Positions 59,939-64,000 of a stretch of 64,000 nt of DNA are shown here, one piece after another. The stretch is taken from NCBI GenBank assembly GCA_020025595.1, contig JAHHRV010000005.1, positions 98,322 through 162,321 on the forward strand, given 5' to 3'. Origin of the DNA: Oscillospiraceae bacterium. GTDB lineage: Bacteria; Bacillota; Clostridia; Oscillospirales; Oscillospiraceae. Within the stretch, counting starts at the first letter, position 1. Each line of letters begins with the position of its first letter. A program made the position numbers and the translations under genes. The notes under the pieces are model-generated. The model had not been told where the DNA came from. It did no database searches and saw only the letters and a program-made list of their open reading frames with translations.

Positions 59939-60318
59939 AAAGCAGAAATCCCAGCTTTTCAAAGTGGCTGCTAACTGCAGCATCACCACGATGGCATTCT
60001 TCTTCGGCGTGCTTTACAGCGGCAAATTTTACTTTCCTAAGGGCCCCGAACTGGCTCAGGTCAAGCTGGTCAATGATGTATCTCTTAATGAGCAAACTGC
60101 TATTATGCAACACAATATCTCAACCTATCCAGGTCGTTTCCGACCTAAAAATGTTGACGAGTTTACAGATTTGATTCAGTTTTGTACGGCAAACAATATG
60201 AGGGTAATCGTTGCAGTTGCTCCGGTACCTGATAGCATAATTTGGTGTACTGATAAATGGGATACATTTCTATGAAGAGATGAAAGCAGATTCTCCCTAT
60301 ATGGCATATCTTCAATAA
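59916..60318 (+). pseudogene. Frameshifted truncated membrane-anchored protein
   Basis: The frame begins within the flippase 3' end (about 23 bases overlap). It has a basic start, a membrane helix (SITTMAFFFGVLYSGKFYF) and FRPKNVDEFTDLIQFC, NMRVIVAVAPVPDSI. It stops at TGA 60273-60275, but skipping one base (C 60270) restores YEEMKADSPYMAYLQ and a TAA at 60316. The layout, TM then a V-x-P strand as in DltD/SGNH-like polysaccharide-modifying proteins, suggests the remnant of a larger secreted hydrolase. Both frameshift and truncation indicate a dead gene. Confidence 0.55.
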
Positions 60319-60323
60319 TTTGA

Positions 60324-60359
60324 CTCCCGGGACGCAAGTGCTGCCCCGGGAGATTTTTT
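60324..60359 (+). terminator. Terminator of the exopolysaccharide operon
   Basis: CTCCCGGG/CCCGGGAG stem, then ATTTTTT. Confidence 0.85.
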
Positions 60360-60404
60360 CTGCAAACATGTTTACTTGCCCATGCAAAGCAAAAGTAAAC
60401 AGTT

Positions 60405-60439
60405 TATCTCCGCCGCAGATTTCTGCCGCGGGGATTTTT
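60405..60439 (+). terminator. Second terminator after the exopolysaccharide operon
   Basis: ATCTCCGCCGCAG pairs with CTGCCGCGGGGAT with one mismatch and one wobble, then TTTTC. Backs up the terminator 50 bases earlier. Confidence 0.6.
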
Positions 60440-60496
60440 CGTGCAAGGGCAGGGAAGTAGCAGCCGAAATGCTATCACCGGCGCTGGATGCCTTCG

Positions 60497-61321
60497 CTAC
60501 TTCAGAAGCTCCCGGGCGTGGCGCAGGTTATCCTGCGCCTTTTCACTGCGGATGTTGCGGTGATTGACCTGCAGCGGGACGCAGCGCTCCAGCACCCGGT
60601 CGTAGATCCGCCGTCTGGCCAGAGAATCCGTCTGCTTCAGCTGCGACGGCTTCAGATTCGTGGTAACAATCAGCGGTCTGCGGACGCGGTAACGGCTGTC
60701 AATCACGCTGAACACCTGCTCCAGCGCAAAATCAGTGTCCCGTTCCATGCCGAGATCGTCAATAATCAGCAGATCATACCGATTCAGATCGTCCACATAA
60801 GCGTTCCGGTCTACATTGTAAAGCCCCGTCATGGCATTGAGAATCCGGGAAAAATTCGTCATCAGCACGGTGACACCCGCATCCAGCAGAGCATTGGCAA
60901 TGCATCCCGCCAGAAATGTCTTGCCGGTTCCCACATCGCCCCAGATCAGCAGGCCTACGGATTGGCGATACATCGTCTCCCATTGCGCCACATATTTCTT
61001 CGCCGTCTCCATCTCCGGATTATAGCCCAGATCATTGGCAAAGGTGCAACGCCGCAGTGCAGGCTCCGGAAGGCCCAGACTGCGATTCCGGCTGACCTGA
61101 TCCCGGAATTCCCGTTGTCTGCGTTCTTCCTCCAGCCGGTCCTGCTTGGCCTTCTGGCAGGCGCACAGACACCGGGGGCGGTAGATCCTTCCATCCACCT
61201 TCAGAACCTTCTGACGAGGGCCATGGCAGCTGCTGCAGGTCACAAGGCCCGTCTGCAGATCCAGATACTCATCCTCCCGGAGTCCTCCCGCAGAAAATGC
61301 ACCTTCCAAAAGGCTGTTCAT
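60497..61321 (-). CDS. DnaC/DnaI-like AAA+ helicase loader
   Basis: 274 residues. The N-terminal cysteine cluster (C29-x2-C32, then C51-x-C53-x-C55) is a probable zinc site as in DnaI-type loaders. AAA+ domain with Walker A GDVGTGKT (128-135), Walker B LLIIDDLG (184-191), sensor I TTN (RRPLIVTTNLKPSQLKQ) and arginine finger region SLARRRIYDRVLERC. Loads replicative helicase onto DNA. Its ATG overlaps the stop of the RepA-like gene (ATGA), so the two are coupled. Either the host's DnaC/DnaI or an element-derived pair. Confidence 0.88.
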   Translation of the reverse strand: MNSLLEGAFSAGGLREDEYLDLQTGLVTCSSCHGPRQKVLKVDGRIYRPRCLCACQKAKQDRLEEERRQREFRDQVSRNRSLGLPEPALRRCTFANDLGYNPEMETAKKYVAQWETMYRQSVGLLIWGDVGTGKTFLAGCIANALLDAGVTVLMTNFSRILNAMTGLYNVDRNAYVDDLNRYDLLIIDDLGMERDTDFALEQVFSVIDSRYRVRRPLIVTTNLKPSQLKQTDSLARRRIYDRVLERCVPLQVNHRNIRSEKAQDNLRHARELLK

Positions 61322-61749
61322 AAACTCTCCTCCATATCATCATAAATTACTGAATCAGTCTTATTATTCTCAGGTTTATTTGCAGACACTTTTCTGTCCT
61401 CCTGACGGACAGCTTCCTGTCTTCCCGGAGGACAGTTTATGTAGATCCGGTTGGGACGGCCCAGCCCTTGATGGACACGGTCAATCAGCCCCGCCTGCTC
61501 CAAATCCCGCAACGCCGTTTTCACCGTCATGGGACACCGCCGCACATCCTGCGCCAGCGACTCAATGGTGTAGTTCACAAAAACATTTCCGTACGCATCC
61601 ACCCATCCCGGATTCTTCTTGGACAGCTGAATCCGATCCAGCAGCAGTACATAGATCAGCTTCGCCGTGTCTGAAAGCTCCATCTCCAGCAGAAATTTGG
61701 GGTAAGCCATATACCGGGTAATTCGGGTGTTCTTTTTCATTCGAGTCAT
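61318..61749 (-). CDS. Replication initiator RepA N-terminal-like protein
   Basis: 143 residues from ATG 61749 (GGAGGAG seven bases upstream). The core RITRYMAYPKFLLEMELSDT, AKLIYVLLLDRIQLSKKNPG and YTIESLAQDVRRCPMTVKTA, plus LRDLEQAGLIDRVHQGLGRP, is the winged-helix RepA_N module found on plasmids and integrative elements. The charged C-terminal tail probably binds the loader. It is much shorter than plasmid RepA proteins (about 300). It thus resembles DnaD-type adaptor proteins paired with DnaC in Clostridia. Confidence 0.8.
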   Translation of the reverse strand: MTRMKKNTRITRYMAYPKFLLEMELSDTAKLIYVLLLDRIQLSKKNPGWVDAYGNVFVNYTIESLAQDVRRCPMTVKTALRDLEQAGLIDRVHQGLGRPNRIYINCPPGRQEAVRQEDRKVSANKPENNKTDSVIYDDMEESL

Positions 61750-62037
61750 TCGAGTGCTCCTCCTTCCAGCAGACTTCTCATAAGCAGGGCAGAACACGGC
61801 AATGATTGCACCATTGCGTGCAAAATCCGAAAATTTATGATGATATCTGCCTCCTGCACGCACCGGAACGGCCCCCTGCATCGAAAGTACGCCAGCGCAG
61901 TGTCAGCGTAATTCACAGCGCAAAACAAGGGGAGAATACGAAAATACAGGCCAAAGGGGCAAGCACCGTCCATTTTGCTGTCACATTACATTTTTGTAAA
62001 TTTTATCAATATATTGCCCATATATAGCAAAAGATAA
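61750..62037. other. Intergenic region between divergent genes
   Basis: About 290 bases with no supported gene. It should hold the minus-strand promoter of the RepA-like/DnaC-like pair; I see no convincing -35/-10 for it. Confidence 0.4.
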
Positions 62038-62066
62038 TTGACAGCAGTTGTGCATAGTGCTATAAT
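62038..62066 (+). promoter_or_regulatory. Consensus sigma-A promoter
   Basis: Perfect TTGACA (62038-62043), 17-base spacer, perfect TATAAT (62061-62066), before the cytidylate-kinase-like gene. One of the strongest promoters in the window. Confidence 0.92.
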
Positions 62067-62106
62067 GTCAGCATTAACCTAATGGATTATACAAGGAGGT
62101 TATTTT

Positions 62107-62718
62107 ATGGAAAAGAAAATTATCACCATCAGTCGTCAATTTGGCAGCGGCGGTCGTACCGTGGGCAGAATGGTCGCTTCCAAGCTGGGAATTCCTTTCT
62201 ACGATAAGGATCTGGTGAATCAAATTGCCTTGGAATCCGGTTTTGCTCCGAAGTTTGTAGAAGAAAACGGAGAGCAGGCTCCTGGCTTGAGCCGTCTGTC
62301 TTATGCATTCGCTCCGCAGGGCGTGCCCGGCGTTATGAATGGCTTGTCCACTGCCGATTTCCTGTGGAATATTCAGTGCGGTGTCATTCTGCAGCTGGCT
62401 GAGAAGGGCCCCTGTGTTATCGTTGGCCGAAACGCAGATTACATTCTGAAGGATCGTGAGGATACCCTGAATGTATTCATCTACGCAGACAAGGACTTCC
62501 GTGCAGAGCGTATCGTCCGTCTGTATGGCGAATCCGAAAAAAGTCCTGAGGCTCGCCTGAACGAGAAGGATAAGCGTCGCCGTGTAAATTATCAGCACTA
62601 TACCGGCCGTACATGGGGCATGGCAGAGAACTACGATGCCAGCCTGAATACCAGTGTGCTGGGCGTTGAAAATTGCGCTGACCTCATTATTAAGATGGTC
62701 GAAGACTCCAAAGAGTAA
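62107..62718 (+). CDS. Cytidylate kinase-like family protein
   Basis: 203 residues. P-loop variant RQFGSGGRTVG (about 10-20), IPFYDKDLVNQIALESG, GPCVIVGRNADYIL, VFIYADKDFRAERIV, and RRVNYQHYTGRTWG (lid). This family (Cytidylate_kin2) is distant from true Cmk and is common in gut Clostridia; its in vivo substrate is not established, and CMP is a guess. ACAAGGAGG ribosome site. Monocistronic, with a consensus promoter and terminator. Confidence 0.88.
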   Translation: MEKKIITISRQFGSGGRTVGRMVASKLGIPFYDKDLVNQIALESGFAPKFVEENGEQAPGLSRLSYAFAPQGVPGVMNGLSTADFLWNIQCGVILQLAEKGPCVIVGRNADYILKDREDTLNVFIYADKDFRAERIVRLYGESEKSPEARLNEKDKRRRVNYQHYTGRTWGMAENYDASLNTSVLGVENCADLIIKMVEDSKE

Positions 62719-62763
62719 ATTCAAAGGTTTTTCGCATCTGCAATCTGAAAAGATATCATAATA

Positions 62764-62804
62764 GGGCGGTATCCGAATGTTGTTCCGGATGCCGCCCTGT
62801 TTTT
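62764..62804 (+). terminator. Terminator after the cytidylate-kinase-like gene
   Basis: GGGCGGTATCCG with CCGGATGCCGCCC, one unpaired base, then TGTTTTT. Confidence 0.85.
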
Positions 62805-62834
62805 ACTGAAGCCATAACTTTGAATCACAATATG

Positions 62835-62880
62835 AAAGAGTCCCGACATGGCTTCTGCCACATCGGGACTCTTGTTTTAT
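62835..62880. terminator. Hairpin at the 3' end of the minus-strand membrane protein
   Basis: AAGAGTCCCGACATGG with a near-perfect partner CCACATCGGGACTCTT. It abuts the minus-strand stop at 62877; T-rich on both sides but not a clean T tract. Confidence 0.5.
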
Positions 62881-63566
62881 TTACATTCTTCGGATGTTTC
62901 CTGTTCAGCAACAGGTTCTGCCGTTTCCTCCGGAACCAGCTCTGCTTCGGGAATCGTCACACGCTGCGAAAGCGTTTCACTGGTGGATTCAGTAGCTTTC
63001 TCCACCGGCTGCTTTCTGCGGTGTGTCAGCTGCAGGGCAGGGGACAGAAGTCCAATTGCCAGAACCGCACACATATTTGACAGCAGCGGAATGTAGGCGA
63101 TCATATGCCACTCAGACAGCGGGAAAATATATCCCACCAGATCCACGAAGGCTACCCGATATACCATAGAAAGAATTCCTGCGATCACCACAGGTTTCGT
63201 ATCGTGCAGATAGCCAAAGACCGTTGCAAGGAATACTGCCACATTCACAGCCAGCAGCACCGCCGACACGATCTCTCCCTTTTCCATGGAAAGCAGATAA
63301 TCCAGCGCATACAATGCTGAAAGGATTCCCAGCAGGATAGGGGAGTTCATATTCAATCCCTTGATCAGAATCAGATAAACTGCCGCTGCCACAACCGGCA
63401 AGATCAGCTGAACCATCAGCTGGAAAGCACTCAGATCCTGAAAGTTGGTCAGGCCGAGATAATAAACCGCTCTGAGGAAAACGGAAAGGCCCATAAAAAC
63501 CACCGACATCTGGATCCAGCGACTGTCCATTTGCATCTGGCAGCGAACAGATTGTTTCAAATTCAT
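62877..63566 (-). CDS. Multi-pass membrane protein of unknown function
   Basis: 229 residues from ATG 63566 (GGAGGTG six bases upstream; the frame extends eight codons further). About six membrane helices (for example VVFMGLSVFLRAVYYLGL, LMVQLILPVVAAAVYLILIK, SAVLLAVNVAVFLATVFGYL). The acidic cytoplasmic tail (about 190-229) is rich in E, T and P (ESTSETLSQRV, PEETAEPVAEQETSEEC). Family not recognised; resembles small hypothetical membrane proteins of Oscillospirales. Confidence 0.75.
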   Translation of the reverse strand: MNLKQSVRCQMQMDSRWIQMSVVFMGLSVFLRAVYYLGLTNFQDLSAFQLMVQLILPVVAAAVYLILIKGLNMNSPILLGILSALYALDYLLSMEKGEIVSAVLLAVNVAVFLATVFGYLHDTKPVVIAGILSMVYRVAFVDLVGYIFPLSEWHMIAYIPLLSNMCAVLAIGLLSPALQLTHRRKQPVEKATESTSETLSQRVTIPEAELVPEETAEPVAEQETSEECK

Positions 63567-63680
63567 CTTAACACCTCCATTTCGTAACATTAAACATTAT
63601 AAATCATAGCCCAAAAAATAGCAATCTAAATGCTCAGAATCACCCCTTAAAAAATTTTTAGAAAAAAGTAAAAATAGTGC

Positions 63681-63709
63681 TTGACAAAATCGAATGTACG
63701 TTGTATCAT
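63681..63709 (+). promoter_or_regulatory. Promoter of tRNA-Ser copy 1
   Basis: TTGACA (63681-63686), 17-base spacer, TATCAT (63704-63709). Confidence 0.85.
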
Positions 63710-63749
63710 ATTGGAGTCGGCTGACGGAACACGGCACCGACCGAGACAT

Positions 63750-63841
63750 GGAGCAGTATCGAAGTGGTCATAACGGGCACGACTGGAAATCGTGTGTACC
63801 CCACAAGGGTACCGAGGGTTCAAATCCCTCCTGCTCCGCCA
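63750..63841 (+). tRNA. tRNA-Ser (anticodon GGA), copy 1
   Basis: 92 bases with encoded CCA. Acceptor GGAGCAG/CTGCTCC, anticodon stem CACGA/TCGTG with loop CTGGAAA (anticodon GGA), long variable arm (TGTACCCCACAAGGGTACC), T arm AGGGTTCAAATCCCT. Type II, serine. Reads UCC and UCU. Confidence 0.95.
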
Positions 63842-63848
63842 TTTAAAG

Positions 63849-63882
63849 ACTCGGAAGTTCTTTGAACTTCCGAGTTTCTTTC
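63849..63882 (+). terminator. Terminator between the two tRNA-Ser copies
   Basis: ACTCGGAAGTTC/GAACTTCCGAGT twelve-pair stem, then TTTCTTTCT. Confidence 0.8.
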
Positions 63883-63947
63883 TCGAATGTGCGGTGTATT
63901 GCATTAGAGTCATCTGACACAACACAACACGACACCGACTGAAATAC

Positions 63948-64000
63948 GGAGCAGTATCGAAGTGGTCATAACGGGCACGACTGGAAATCGTGTGTACCCC
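63948..64000 (+). tRNA. tRNA-Ser (anticodon GGA), copy 2, cut by window end
   Basis: The first 53 bases are identical to copy 1, including the anticodon loop CTGGAAA. The preceding 60 bases resemble the region before copy 1 (CGAATGT...GAGTC...CTGAC...GACACCGACTGA), so this is a tandem duplication of about 195 bases. The -35 box of copy 1 is not conserved here. Confidence 0.9.

Noticed and set aside
63647..63925. Minus-strand frame reading SRRDLNPRYPCG
   Set aside because: False translation over tRNA-Ser and its terminator.
1..64000. CRISPR array, intact prophage, rRNA operon or complete insertion sequence
   Set aside because: None found. There are no regularly spaced repeats, no capsid/terminase/integrase genes, no rRNA segments and no intact transposase.

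Overview
The window looks like a chromosomal segment of a low-to-mid GC Gram-positive gut anaerobe of the class Clostridia, most likely an Oscillospirales/Ruminococcaceae-type organism. The reasons are strong GGAGG-type ribosome binding sites, sigma-A promoters, a tyrS T-box, a TnpV-type mobile-element gene, a SpoIID-like/peptidoglycan-binding gene set, and the gene order OLE RNA-oapA-dxs-tlyA-nadK-argR-recN. The genus is inferred, not proven.

Layout. 1-1385: the start of an Orn/Lys/Arg decarboxylase (minus strand), preceded by an unusual ~400-nt promoter-to-terminator transcript of unknown class. 1600-6100: a graveyard of mobile-element debris (decayed small membrane gene, tnpV, resolvase tail, repeats and palindromes). 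It contains an intact triple-GNAT gene with a leader peptide and competing hairpins. 5920-13306: an envelope-signalling cluster with a tiny membrane protein, an ECF sigma factor, a likely anti-sigma factor, a surface protein, a two-component system, a lipoprotein and an L,D-transpeptidase-like lipoprotein. 13367-17476: accessory genes (YcaQ-like protein, GNAT, WYL regulator) and broken fragments lying against the 3' end of tmRNA. 17481-23448: tmRNA, a cyclophilin, smpB, a HAD phosphatase, asnA, a NUDIX hydrolase, a polysaccharide deacetylase and a flavin reductase-like protein.

23692-30981 is the highlight. A 612-nt OLE RNA with its own promoter and a closing helix that can be traced by eye is followed by its membrane partner gene oapA and then dxs, tlyA, nadK, argR and recN. 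30978-44606 is mostly housekeeping: T-box/tyrS, an M28-like peptidase, dapA, queA-tgt-yajC, a candidate ~177-nt small RNA, a pgsA-like gene, four spore/wall-type genes, asnB, pyk and tRNA-Thr.

44907-60318 is a long exopolysaccharide operon: polymerase, nine glycosyltransferases, three acyltransferases, a pyruvyl transferase and a flippase. Its first three genes are visibly richer in A+T than the rest, and it ends in a frameshifted gene. 60497-61749 is a RepA-like/DnaC-like helicase-loader pair. 62038-64000 holds a cytidylate-kinase-like gene, a membrane protein and two tandem tRNA-Ser(GGA) genes, the second cut by the window edge.

How the genes work together: tmRNA and SmpB form the trans-translation ribosome-rescue pair. 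OLE RNA and OapA form a membrane ribonucleoprotein whose operon partners make isoprenoid precursors, NADP and a ribosomal RNA methyltransferase. QueA and Tgt build queuosine in tRNA. The exopolysaccharide genes form one complete Wzx/Wzy-type assembly line.
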